Assembly (NCBI GenBank): GCA_037903475.1
Contig: JBAJFG010000487.1
Location: forward strand, 2,418,001-2,482,000
DNA from: Ancylostoma caninum
Taxonomy: Eukaryota; Nematoda; Chromadorea; Rhabditida; Ancylostomatidae
Direction: 5' to 3'
DNA: 64,000 bases
The position numbers were made by a program, and so were the translations under genes. The notes below the pieces were generated by a model that saw only the letters and a program-made list of their open reading frames with translations, was not told the DNA's origin and did no database searches. Shown one piece after another: positions 49,906 to 60,964 of this stretch (positions within the stretch are counted from its first letter, which is position 1; every line of letters begins with the position of its first letter).

Positions 49906-52900
49906 ATGTCGTACGCTGCGATGAGGCGACGGTTCTTAGCGATCGCTACGCTTCTGGTTTTTCCTCTCGTAGCTGCTAAAGCTCTCGGCCACGATGACTG
50001 TGATAGCATGCATGCGCGGGCCAGTGGGTTGAATCTGGTAAGGCTACGCTTTCTTTTACTTTTTACCTGGAGCTTTTACGCTTGTTATCCACAAAATTTA
50101 ATACTATATTTTATCTTCATTCAAAGTCATGGCTATATGGCCTAATTTTAACATTACGCTTAACATTTATCATACTTTTATTATCTAAATAGCACAAATT
50201 TCACTTATTCACGGATTCCACAGGAAATCTTGGGACCATAGCCCCCTTCAGTAGTGGGACTTTCCGGGAGGCTCGAATCCATTCAGCTCTCCCTGAGTGG
50301 AAGACTTTCCCGCGCGAAAATTGTCGTATTTCTTAAAATTCCCCACTAATTCACTCGCATCTCTCCAGAAGATGGTGGGATAAATCTTTTATGGGGAATA
50401 TGGCAGTTTTTCCCCACTTTGACCAGGAATTTTCGGGAATCCCACTGGTGGAAACTATAGCTCGAGTATTGGCAAATTGGCAACTAAGAGCAAGGTATCT
50501 CAAAAAAAAAAACTTCCCTTTTTCTACGAAAATTCTCAAAAAATAAGGGTTTCTCCAAGGAAATATCTTTTATTATTACATTAACATTTACTGTTATTAT
50601 ATTGCCATTATTAATCTTATTATTTTTACTATTATTGTTGTTATCATTATCATCACTGCTATTGCTGCATATTACTATTACTATTACCTTTCATTATTAT
50701 ATATCTATTACTACTGACATCCATCACTATAAACACATCACTCTGAAGAAATCTACAGCTTTTGGGAAAACGGTAAACGTCAAATAGTGGAATTTTTGGG
50801 AAAATCACTATATGAACATAGCAGGCTATGTAGTAAACGTATTTAAGCAAAATAGTTACTGTAGATGTACTGTAGCCTCAAAAAACATTGAACCCTCTCA
50901 CCCATTCAAAACTGCTAATATTTTTGACATATCCGCCTCTTTTTACATGTTGACGTCTCTTTTTGAACCGTTGATGGCTCGACCAAGTCGGCCCACGGAC
51001 AAACAGCTTTTGTCAGACTTATAACTTTTTAATTTCCTTTATTTTTTTTTTTTGCTTTTTCCATTGGCAAATACAAATACAGTCCTCTTCAATTGTTAAT
51101 CAATAAATAAGTAATCAATAGAAAGAGTTTTAAAAAAACGAATAATCGTCCCCTTCGTTTATGCTCTTAGACGGACATAGAATGGGTGAAGGACTTATAA
51201 AGCCCTCAAAATTGAGAAAGGAATTTAAATAATTAAAAAGACCAATTTTATGCTATCACTTCTTTTCTGTATTAGCCTGCAAAAAAAAAGGTTACTCGTC
51301 TCTCTTTTTTTCAGACAAGGATTGTTCCATAAAACATTATTCATTAATCCATTAGTCCACTATTTTCCACATTTTCGACGTTATGTTGAATCCTTTTGGG
51401 GTCTCCCGGATGGCAGTGAATCCATGAAAGAATGGGAGATTGGCTAATAAACAATCGTCTTTTCCGCATTCTATATGATCCCAAAAACTAGTACTTAGGA
51501 AGTTTCTCCTTCATGGGTGAGTGGTGGAGAGGAGGGGGGGAGGATGTAGATGACAAGCGAAGAATCAGTATAAAATTATTTTTTGGATAAAACATGCCAC
51601 TTAATTTTCAAAAAAAAAAATAAAGACTGAAGGCTTCCAATCTATTTGAGAACATTTTGAGAATTTTTTTTCCGCTCATTCCTGGATGCCTACCAAGTAA
51701 ATGCCTACAGGTATGCTGCAGCCTTCGACACCCCGTGATAGACAGCTGCGAATATTCATCATTGTGCAACACAGAACACTGTGAATGTCATCTGAATGTC
51801 GGCAAGGAGTTCAGCTGTGACCTGGATGAGCCCGAGGTCAGCTCGCCACACATTCCAGAAAGTGCAGTGAGCCCACTCCTCTATTATCCTTGAGTTTTGA
51901 GGATGCTACATCATCCGTTTGGCGGGATCACCACCAACATCGCGAACGGCTAAGCTGCACACGGCTTAACCTTCCAAATCGAGGACACCCTTACAAAGTC
52001 ACCATTCAACGTTGGAACGAAACGTGAGCATGTCTTTGCATGGTGTTTAATCCAGAGACTCACAAGGATAATTGTTTACCTGTTTGTTAATTTCCAGAGC
52101 GGTCGGCGGTCAACCGCGTCGCGTAGGTGGTGCGGCGCGACGGACCAGCTCGTCTACTTGAAGTGTTTTTTATCACAAAGGATATGTAGCAGTTTCCCGA
52201 ACGGGCGGCAGTGTGAGAGGCCTAATAGAGGGCCTAAAATGCCTAGTCCCTATTCCTAGTTAGACGTAGATACATGGATAGACCATGGAAAACCAATAAA
52301 TTATAAGCATGAGATAGTAATTAGCAGTTAATGCTAAGAGTATTTCTTCGCTCTTCTAAAGCCCTACGGCTAATTTTATAATTCTTAGTCATCCTAATCC
52401 TACATAAAGTTCCCGAAAAGTTCCCGTCAATCATTTTGCATCACGAAATACACCCATCTGGTCCGCCGCGCCGCACCAGCCACGCGACGCGGTTGACCGC
52501 CGGCCGCTCTGGTTGCTAGGTGTTGTCACTATTGTTTTCTTCATGTTTTCCATCGTTTTCGGAATAAAAACAAGGACACAAAGAAGAACGGGTGAAAACC
52601 GAAATAAAACATCAGCACCGCAAAGCCGACAACCACAGCGCACAGCTGGCCTGCCGCGCCGCATAGATGGTGCGACGCGGCAGACTAGATGAGCCATATC
52701 CTGTGATGCAAGCGCGACTGATAGGCGCTGTAAACATATGTATATTCTTATTTTCTGGATAACCCAGTTTTAAAAGGCTCTGCCTGTAAGTTCTGAACTA
52801 ATTTTCAGGTTAACTCCCACCCTCATCATGGGCCTTGTGGACTCCAATGTCACCGAGCTGCGAATCCACGATGTCGACGAGACAACACCGCTCGTCGATC

Positions 52901-55900
52901 TTGCTAAGTATACACCTCACTTGAGATCGCTCGAATTCAGCACCAGGTGAGTTTTCGTACGAGTTGCCCGCCATCCACGAGACTACATCCAGAAGAATTT
53001 AGGGATCGTCGGTTTATCGACGTCTTCAGCACGTTTCGTCATTTGAAGATGCTTGAGAGCCTGCGCATCATCAATGTCGACGTGGATTTCTCACGAATGG
53101 TGGGGAAATTCTTGGCATTCTGGATATTTTGGACCCTTGAATCCAAATTTATCAGAAATAATTGAATTTTTATTCGGAAGAAAGAGTGGAAAAACAAAAA
53201 GAAACTCAGAAAAGCTATTGGAATATTTTATTATAGAAGTAAGTCTCAAATATTTGCTCGAAGTTTCTTTCTCAGGTCTCCCCGTGGGTCCGCACGATCG
53301 CTCACATTCACATCGAGAACTCATCGTTCCGTGAGCTGCCAATCTGGTTGGCAATGAGCGATAAGCTCACTACACTCACCATCAAAAGTAGGTCAAATCC
53401 AGAAAATTCTTATTTTAGGATCGGCATGTTTATATTTTTGCAAAACCATAGAGTCCACGCAACTTTCCATCTTGAACCCTGCCTTTTCTGGTTTTTAACA
53501 TCGGTAAAACCATGAAACCCCACCATGAGGAATATTGCTAGGATAACGAGTGGGCATGGCTTATGTAATCGCTCGAAACACCTAGCCATTTTTGGAACGT
53601 GGAAAATTTGCCCAATGGAAGAAACAGGGGCCGGAGTTCATCCCATAGGTGTGGGGTAAGCTTTTGTCGGTAACGCTTGACCCATACCTACACACACGTG
53701 TCCCATTAAACATTTATTTTCGATTTTATTTTGGACTCCATACTATTTCCTACTAATTTTTTGCCTGAAATTCTGACTAGTCGACGGGTTTTCACCCCCC
53801 CCCCCTCCGACCTGAGTCCTGCGTCCTTGTGTCTCCACTGGAGAGTCGGTATAGGCCGATGCGGTGGTTGTGAAAGTGATGTAGCTCTATGTATATGAAG
53901 TCTTTTCTCAATTTTATTTTCTACTTATGTCAGCCTTCCCATTTTCTACTTTTCTTTGGTATTTTAATACGATTTTTCCAATCAAATGTCGTCTATATTT
54001 TCATGTACTCAACTGTACTCCTTCTCAACAATTTCGCAACTACGCGGGCTGCGTTCGGCAAAATTATCCGGAAATGCTATCGAGGACCTGGCAAAACATG
54101 TCCTTCTCAGCAAAGACATCTACGACATTGATCTTAGTCGTAATAAGGTAAGCAAAGACTCGTTACAGGCACCAACCCCCTTAGAAACGATTTTGAGACT
54201 CGTGAAAAGAATCTCGAGGAGGTGCTGATCACAGTGCTATACGGGGTTACGTACAAAGCTGCTGAAAACCTCTTTTTGAAAACAAAATCTTGTGGAGACT
54301 GTAGGCGGAGCCAAGGCTGGAGTACAAGGTAGGGCGGGAGTACCATGTACTACCTCGCTGGCCACAAATAGAGCTCCTCTCCTGTTAGAAAGTGCATATT
54401 CAGGAGATCTTGCGAAGAGTGTACGCGTCACGGAGTGATTCATTCAGAAATCTCGTTATACCGATTTGGCTCCGCCCTGCTCCGCCCACTATCTCCCTGA
54501 GAGTAGGGGCTGGAAAATGGGTTTTTCGGGAGTGTTTCACGGAAGTATTTATACCATTGCAATCAGGACCTCCAGGAGATAATTCCCATGTGAAAAAAAG
54601 AAAAGGTAGTAGTGATTCCGAAAAATGACACCATATTTAGGTTACCACATTAGCTGCACATACCTTCGCACTATGCACCGAACTGCGAGTCTTGGACCTC
54701 AGCCAAAATCCGATCGAATCGCTCCCATATAAGCCATTCTTCCGTAATTCAAAGCTGAAATGGATCAAACTGAGTGGAACCAGAATTACGGTAGGTGGAA
54801 TCCCTACAGGGATTTGACCCAAAACATTACGTCATTTTTTCCAGAGATTAGGCCCCGAGCATTTTGCTGGCCTTGGAGCGCTGAAGTCACTAACGCTCTC
54901 GTACAATCCTCTCGATTCAATTGACCCATTTGCTTTCCTCCCCTTGAAATCTCTCAAGACGCTGGATCTGGAGGCCACGAATATTACTGCAATTCCATCA
55001 GCAGTTATCCAGAATTGCGGGTTGACTCAGTACGTTGCCATTTATCGAGTCAAAGTCGGTGCCAAAATCATAGAACATTTGTGCGTACGGCTGCGTTGCG
55101 GTTGCGTTGCGGCCGCGACGCAGTCACACTAACCACTCGCCAAGCTTGGAAATCGATAACGTACAACTGTTTGCCATGTCCCACTTCTTTCACACAGTTT
55201 TAAACCGTGGAAATTCTCACCACACGACTACCAACTATTGATTTCTTGGGCTTGGCAGAGGGCCAGCGCGACCGCGTCACAGCCGGACGCCGTAGGTTTA
55301 ATATTGCAGAAGACGCCTTTGTTTCTAACGCAGACTGAGATTCTAAAATAGAAAATTATGTTGATAAAACAAATTTTTGTTCTAGCCTAAATGTTGCTCA
55401 TAACATGCTCCATCGACGATCATCGTTACCGCCAGAGGTTATCGCCCTATTGTCCGGTCTCTCACAACTTAAACTGGATGGAAATCCGTTAATCGTAAGT
55501 GATCCACGATTAACTCTTGCTCTTAGCAGAAACCAACATCTCCTGCTGGGCGGCCAGGCGCCGCGTCCAAGCCAATCGATAGTGTATCGATCGGCCCGCA
55601 CACGCGACCACGCGCAGATGCGTCACGTAGTTTTTCTGTCTTGCTAGAAGCTGTTTCATCCGAATTTCGATGATTTCCCTGTTGAAGGAGTTCCCACCAT
55701 CCGTGTTCCTCCTTTCCACGGATAATTTTCGTCTGATACGTCAACTGTTTCAAACTATGACGTCACTTCCGGTTTGGACGGAAGAGCCATGCACACCGTA
55801 CTACTGGGCAATGCACTTGAGAAACAGGCAATAAATTTCTGAAATTTCGTCAAAATTTAAATTTTCAGGCTTGTTTTTTCTTCTTCACACTACTCTTCGA

Positions 55901-57342
55901 GGCATGTTTAGGTCCCTGTCATACCGCCAGCTTACATCGGCATGGAGTGAAGAGCGAATGGAACGTGAGGGTCTTTCCTACTGCCGTGAACAGTACGAGT
56001 GGATGATTGAAGAGATGGAAATTTACCGAGAATTAGAGAAAAATAGCGGTAAGTCTAGGAAATAATAGAAAAAAAACACATAAAAACAACCTAAATAATG
56101 TCTAGGAACCAGATAGGGAGTAGCATCGTTTCTTTAATTTTGAACACCTCCGGTCACGCATTTTCAACATTGGATCATTTTGTTAATACTAGAATTAAAA
56201 AAATTAAATAACATCCGAAATGATAATAATAATTCTAAATAGGAACGAAGAACCGTCTGCACAGGCGGGCGACGCGGCGCCCTCCGATCAATAATGCATC
56301 GATCTGCACACGCGCACGCAACCGCGCGCATTTCACGAAGCCGCAAATGCTTTCATGCTTACAGTTTCGCCAGAGAACACCAAAAACTACAGAAAAAATG
56401 CTAAGCCTATTTTAATATAGCTGCTCTTCTACATGTATCCAACCGTGGCTAATCACCCATTGCTTGGCGGAAAAGCAGTGGAGGAAGCGTCAACAGCTTT
56501 TATCTCACCGTCTGTGTCCTCTTCACTCCTGCAGGTTCTCTCACATTACCCGTGTTTATACTTCTTCGCTTCGCTGTTGTTGCGGACTTGCAAACTGAAA
56601 TGTAGCATCGTGATTATCGTTGATTATTCCTGGCGACATCGTGGATCTCCTGGTTTTCATATTCTTCTCCTCCGAAAAGCACCCGATGGGCTGAAATTGT
56701 GTTCTTTTTTCATTCACCGATGGCAAACAAATTAAGCGAGAACTGGTCCCTGAACTCTTCATAGCCACATATTGGTAGTGAGCGAAGAAACATGCCGCAG
56801 TTCACCTTAACCTTCAACTCAAATCCTAGGAACTTTCGCCAGCTTTTCCGGGTTCATTGGCGAAATTTCTAGATTTTTAAGGACCTGCTTGTGGAAAACT
56901 GTAAATAAATAAGCTTTTGGAGCTACCCACATAATAAGATTTCTAAGATTTTATTTTCTGGGTATCTTCTGTCAGAAAAAACTTGCGCAAACATTATCCT
57001 CATCTATTGGAACCTAACTGAGCTCTTTTTCCTTGATCTTAGCTAGCAGAATCACATAAAAAAGTAAAAAAAGTATTATTTGTATATTTCTACATTCCAG
57101 GCTGCTCAGCAAATCGTCGTCTGCGCTCAGCTGCACTGGCAAAGAAGACCGTGGCGCCATGTGAGGGGAATTCCACGAACAGCACATTGTCGAGAAAGCA
57201 GGGCAAATTGGCGGTCGTCGAGACTCGTCCGGACATCTCCAATCTTTTGCTGGCTTCGCTCATCGCTAACGTTTTCTTTTTATGTTTGATGCTGTCATTT
57301 GTATGTATAATTTTGTGTTATGGAAATAAAAATCAATATTGA
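49906..57342 (+). CDS. Leucine-rich-repeat single-pass membrane protein, 12-exon model
   Basis: Exons by eye: 49906-50037, 51711-51836, 51902-52023, 52809-52946, 53003-53099, 53276-53387, 54005-54147, 54641-54790, 54845-55029, 55386-55494, 55869-56048 and 57101-57342, about 578 residues. ATG 49906 gives a signal peptide (FLAIATLLVFPLVAA). Residues about 45-126 are Cys-rich (CEYSSLCNTEHCECH, then SCTRLNL), like an LRR N-cap. LRRs follow, for example IYDIDLSRNK, LRVLDLSQNPI, LKSLTLSYNPL, LTHLNVAHNML and LSQLKLDGNPL. Exon 12 holds a membrane helix (LLLASLIANVFFLCLMLSFV) and a short tail, so the LRRs face outside, probably for adhesion or signalling; the partner is unknown. Anomalies: exon 3 uses a weak TTTTGAG acceptor; exon 7 fits phase and repeats only if it starts after TTTTCAT instead of CAG; exon 10 ends in phase 0 but exon 11 needs phase 1. 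I do not recognise the ortholog. Confidence 0.75.
52096..52510. mobile_element. GC-rich foldback element in LRR-gene intron 3
   Basis: AGAGCGGTCGGCGGTCAACC and onward (52096-52152) matches the reverse complement of 52459-52510 with few differences over about 55 bases, around a 300-bp spacer. A related self-complementary block (CTGCCGCGCCGCATAGATGG then TGCGACGCGGCAG) lies at 52649-52681. The ends are much richer in CpG than the host gene. No target duplication was identified. Confidence 0.75.
54290..54510. repeat. Partial inverted repeat in LRR-gene intron 7
   Basis: GTAGGCGGAGCCAAGGCTGG near 54300 faces TTTGGCTCCGCCCTGCTCCG near 54464, an imperfect inverted pair typical of a decayed non-autonomous element. 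The boundaries are unclear. Confidence 0.35.
55545..55640. repeat. GC-rich dispersed element, copy A (LRR-gene intron 10)
   Basis: CGATAGTGTATCGATCGGCC then CGCACACGCGACCACGCGCA resembles the block at 56255-56340 (CGATCAATAATGCATCGATC then TGCACACGCGCACGCAACCG). Both sit in introns of the same gene. Looser relatives occur at 55080-55125 and 58500-58560. Confidence 0.5.
56245..56345. repeat. GC-rich dispersed element, copy B (LRR-gene intron 11)
   Basis: This is the second copy of the element at 55545. It has GGCGACGCGGCGCCCTCCGA, then the TGCATCGATC palindrome and the CACACGCGCACG tract. Confidence 0.5.
56735..56752 (-). repeat. Inverted GGGACCAGTTCTCGC copy
   Basis: GCGAGAACTGGTCCC lies in intron 11 of the LRR gene, an isolated member of the motif family otherwise seen at 9-22 kb. 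Confidence 0.6.
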
Positions 57343-57480
57343 ACGGTCTCAGCTTTAGGTTAGTCACAGCTGTATCTTCTTCTTGAACGTAAAGTACAAG
57401 AAGTACATAGCACAAGTAAAATGCTTAAATTTGCAATTTGGTCCAACCATTACTTGGTGGAACATATGGTCTTTTAGCTC

Positions 57481-57704
57481 AGAGAGGGCCGGTGAAGTGA
57501 CCTTGTCTGCAATTACGAACGCAGAGGTTCCATCGATGGGAGGACGCCGCTGGAAGGACATTTTACTAAATTGTAGTAGGGAGACATTAAAATGGAATGA
57601 ATCACACCACATACATATCAAAATAAGTTATAAAAATTAGGTCACTTGGCCGACGCTGTGATGAGGTCGTAATTGCAGACAAAGTCACACCATCAGCCCT
57701 CTCT
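57481..57704. mobile_element. MITE with 40-bp terminal inverted repeats
   Basis: AGAGAGGGCCGGTGAAGTGA then CCTTGTCTGCAATTACGA (57481 onward) matches the reverse complement of 57665-57704 with about five differences over 38 bases. The interior is about 145 bp and non-coding. It lies just downstream of the LRR gene. No clear target duplication was seen. Confidence 0.8.
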
Positions 57705-58817
57705 GGACTACCAGACTGTAGATAGGTAACTTAAGATCGTTTGACGAAGTTTTTGGATTACCGTAGAAGAATTTCGTCGCAGAGCTAATTTAACCCGTCA
57801 CAGAGCTACTTTTTCCGTCTCCCTGCATGAGGCGGGTCTTACAGCAACTCATTTGGACGTAGAATAATGTATTGGACGTAACCACACCGACCACATTAGA
57901 CACAACGGGTGAAAGTTAACTTACTATACTGTATCACGTATGCCACAATAGCTGAATATCTGTTCACAATTTGGCGACTCGGACATGCAGGTTATTTCAG
58001 AATTGTCATTACGACGCGTGGTAGTAACCCGCGCTACCACTGTTGCACTAATATTTTTGGACTACGGTAACTTCTTTGGACCGAAGCAACACAATTACAT
58101 ATTTTGCTCTATTTTCTCTTGGACTATCATCTCCGGCAGAACGTACTATGCAGCTGATTTCCTATCCGTGTTGACTGCAATGCAGTCGATTTTGCAAAGT
58201 TCTTCTGTGTAGTTCTCCCCAATTGTCCCCCAAACGCTGCAGCATCCCTCATTATTACATTTGAAATCTGGTTTTTGAAGGTTCTTTGTGAAATGTTGTG
58301 GTACATATGATATTTTAGCCAAAAAAAGTATAATATTCATTGAGGAATGTTACATAGATAACCTAGCAAGCATCAAACTAGATCCTATTCCTGACATCAA
58401 TACTATTCGACAACTTCTCGATCCGAAATTAGAAGTCAAACATTCACGAAAATTCAGTAGAAATGGAAAACCCAGCCCATGCATGCACGTGACAACCGCC
58501 TCGCGAGGGGTTGTGCGCAGACGCGTGCGTGCAGCTGCGGCTTGCGTGCGGCTACCATGCGTGGACCGAATCTCAGTGGCACTTTAAAATGCAAAGACTG
58601 GGTCCTTCATTTCTGCTAAGAATTATGTATAAATCCATCAATATAATATACAAAATAGTGATAATGTCACGCTGTACAGAGTAATATCTTTAAAATTGAC
58701 ATTTACTACTGCATAGCTTGACTATTTACTAAAAACCGAGTCAAATTCATAATACAGCTATGTTCATCACCGATATAAAATTTAAGAAATTCAAGGTAGA
58801 TCTTCACGTAATATTAA
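57705..58817. other. Convergent intergenic region
   Basis: This lies between the 3' ends of the LRR gene and clk-1. A plus frame at 58288-58587 ends in a CpG-rich GTGCGTGCAGCTGCGGC block related to the dispersed GC-rich elements. No gene is called. Confidence 0.5.
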
Positions 58818-60952
58818 TCAGATCCTTTCAGCAATGTAGATCGCACCTTTGCAGCCGGCTTGAATAACAAATTTCAAGGCGTCGAACATGGGCGCCTGGA
58901 ATTATAGCAGTCACTGACAAATTTTTGTTTACCATTGATAATCTATCATATCAATGCAAAAATAAATATTCATAGAGCATTAGGGAAAAAACTAAGTATT
59001 GGTATAAGTATTGGTGCATTCAAAGAATGAGCGTAATTTGATTTCGATTGAAAATAGCCGCATATCAGCCCATGATCCTCCCACCAATACTTACTACCAG
59101 TTGAATGGACTGTAACACATGAAAATTTTGGTGAAGTTGAATGAATTCTTGTTTTTTTTTTCTCACTCGAAAGCTATTTGAATACAGCATCCGCGTAAAT
59201 TTTGCGTGATTAACCTTTTGTCTTGGCCAGGAGTTTAAAACGACATTTATATCTTACTTGGTAGTAAAATTGCGGGAAACACTGAAAATTCCAGAAAAGC
59301 TAGCTGCTGCTCTCCCAAACTTCGAATGAGCAAGAAAGGACGTTGGTAAGACCCCCCCCCCCGCCCCCACTCCACAGGAAAATTCACGCGCTGTGAATAT
59401 GGCCGTGTAAACTGACGCATCGTCACTTCGGCAGGTTCCGGCAAAGAAGTTAAGCTCACGTTTCTGATTCGAATATCTTCATCGATGAGTCATTATTTTT
59501 TGGGATCTTTGGTTCAATTACAACTGCTCGTACGGTACGGAAATTCTTGGGGTGCTGCCTTTAAACTAGGCAGTGACTGATTTTTCTTAAATTATATCGC
59601 TCTACTCGGTTGACCCTACGTTTTGTTGTAGATGCCAATTACGTGGATATCCTATACGTGCGTTTCTGCTATTCCAAGCTCCTTGAGAATTTCAAATTTC
59701 CCCAGAAACACTACATCATGAGTAGAAATAAAACTGTGTGGATGTAACAACCTACCTTCAAACCATCATACTTAATAGCGGTTTCGTGGTGATGTAACTC
59801 ATCGTCTCGCAGTCTGGTTAGTGTTTGTAGGAGCTCCTTGTGGGCTTCAGGATCGTCGGCCAGTAGTTCTGTAGAAAGAAGGGCAAATACTGAATAGTGC
59901 CTAATTTCAGAAACAAAGTTGAACAGAAAAAAACCTTTCAGTTGATTGTTGTAGTGTTGCCCGATCAGTTCTTCCACAGCGACTGTGCATGCCATCGCTC
60001 CTTCCTTACCCAGAAGAGCAGTGCCGACGCCTATAACATTAGCAAAACCAAATTATAGCCAAAATAGTAGGTATCGTCGCTTTTAAAACGGGCTATACTT
60101 ACCCAGCGCATAGGCGGCGACGCTGAAAATTGGCGAGAAGATAGTATGTGGAACATTATGCTTTGCTGAAAGCCTCTCCATCGTGTCTAGATGCTCGCGC
60201 TCCTCATCCCACATCTTCTTTATCACCGATCCAACCGGAGAACCTAAATCGGCTACGGAAGCTAAAAATTTGTGACGATGTTCGCGAAAAAAAGGAAAAG
60301 AAACATCCAAAACATCTTGAAATTTAACGATTCCTACTTAAGCTAGTTATAACCCTCCTTTATTAGCGCTAATTTATTTTCTAATTTTTCATTTTTGTCT
60401 ATAGTACACGGCAACGGCGGTGGCCCATCTGCGGCCTCGAGAAGGACGCAGCGCAACTGCGCCGGACGCGCCGGGGTCGGTGTCGTCACCTGCAGAATGC
60501 TATTTCTAGGCTCTTTTTTCTCCGATCTGCTCGAAAATCCTTAGAATCGAGTAGAAAAGCTGTAAGAAATTGCATAACAGCAGCAGAATACATAGCTTAC
60601 GGCGCGCGCGGCGCGGTTTTGCGACGTCCTTCTCAAGGCCGCAGATGGGCCAACGCCATTGACGTCCACTGTAAGCATAGAAAATAAATGCGGTATTTTC
60701 ACTTCCATTTCCATTCCATTACTGAAAGCCTTTTTGCAACCAAACCAAGCCTCTTTTCTGATTTCTTGGCCCTTTTTCCTTGACTAACAGCGATGACAAT
60801 AAACACTAAAACTCACGTCCAAGCACAGCCAGTTGCCCAGCGTAAATGCGGTCGGCACCCAGTTCTCCGGCATGGTCCACGCGAATAATCTTCTCTAGCA
60901 GGGCTCTTCTCGCGGCAGCCGTGTGAGCAGCTCTGTAGATTATTCGGTTCAT
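58818..60952 (-). CDS. clk-1: 5-demethoxyubiquinone hydroxylase (COQ7/CLK-1), complete
   Basis: This mitochondrial di-iron monooxygenase hydroxylates demethoxyubiquinone near the end of ubiquinone synthesis, at the inner membrane. Exons on the minus strand: 60952-60817, 60243-60103, 60030-59935, 59868-59756 and 58895-58818, 564 bases in all. Every junction is GT-AG and in phase. The product is 187 residues, the length I recall for C. elegans CLK-1, and nearly colinear with it. It has RVDHAGELGADRIYAG, WDEEREHLDTM, AVEELIGQHYN and LRDDELHHHE. The six iron ligands are all present (E30, E60, H63, E112, E148, H151). E148 is the residue changed in the C. elegans e2519 mutant. The N-terminus (MNRIIYRAAHTAAARRALLE) is a basic targeting segment. 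A TTACAG acceptor touches the ATG. It follows toc-1 on the same strand, as in the C. elegans operon. Intron 1 contains a MITE. Confidence 0.95.
60405..60673. mobile_element. MITE in clk-1 intron 1
   Basis: GGTGGCCCATCTGCGGCCTC then GAGAAGGACG (about 60418-60447) is mirrored by CGTCCTTCTCAAGGCCGCAG then ATGGGCCAAC (about 60624-60653). Looser symmetry runs out to TACA at 60405 and TGTA at 60673. The GC-rich arms surround an AT-rich middle. It nearly doubles an intron that is otherwise ordinary. Confidence 0.7.
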
Positions 60953-60964
60953 CTGTAACTATCA
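60953..60964 (-). promoter_or_regulatory. Probable spliced-leader acceptor at the clk-1 start
   Basis: Read on the minus strand, GATAGTTACAG is immediately followed by ATG. A downstream operon gene in rhabditid nematodes is capped by trans-splicing of a spliced leader, and an acceptor placed directly at the ATG is common. A cis-intron from an upstream non-coding exon is the alternative. Confidence 0.6.

Noticed and set aside
53927..54151. Alternative frame for LRR exon 7 using the CAG at 53928-53930
   Set aside because: It joins in phase with exon 6 and is open, but it loses the LRR pattern and runs into a stop at the donor, so it cannot continue to exon 8.
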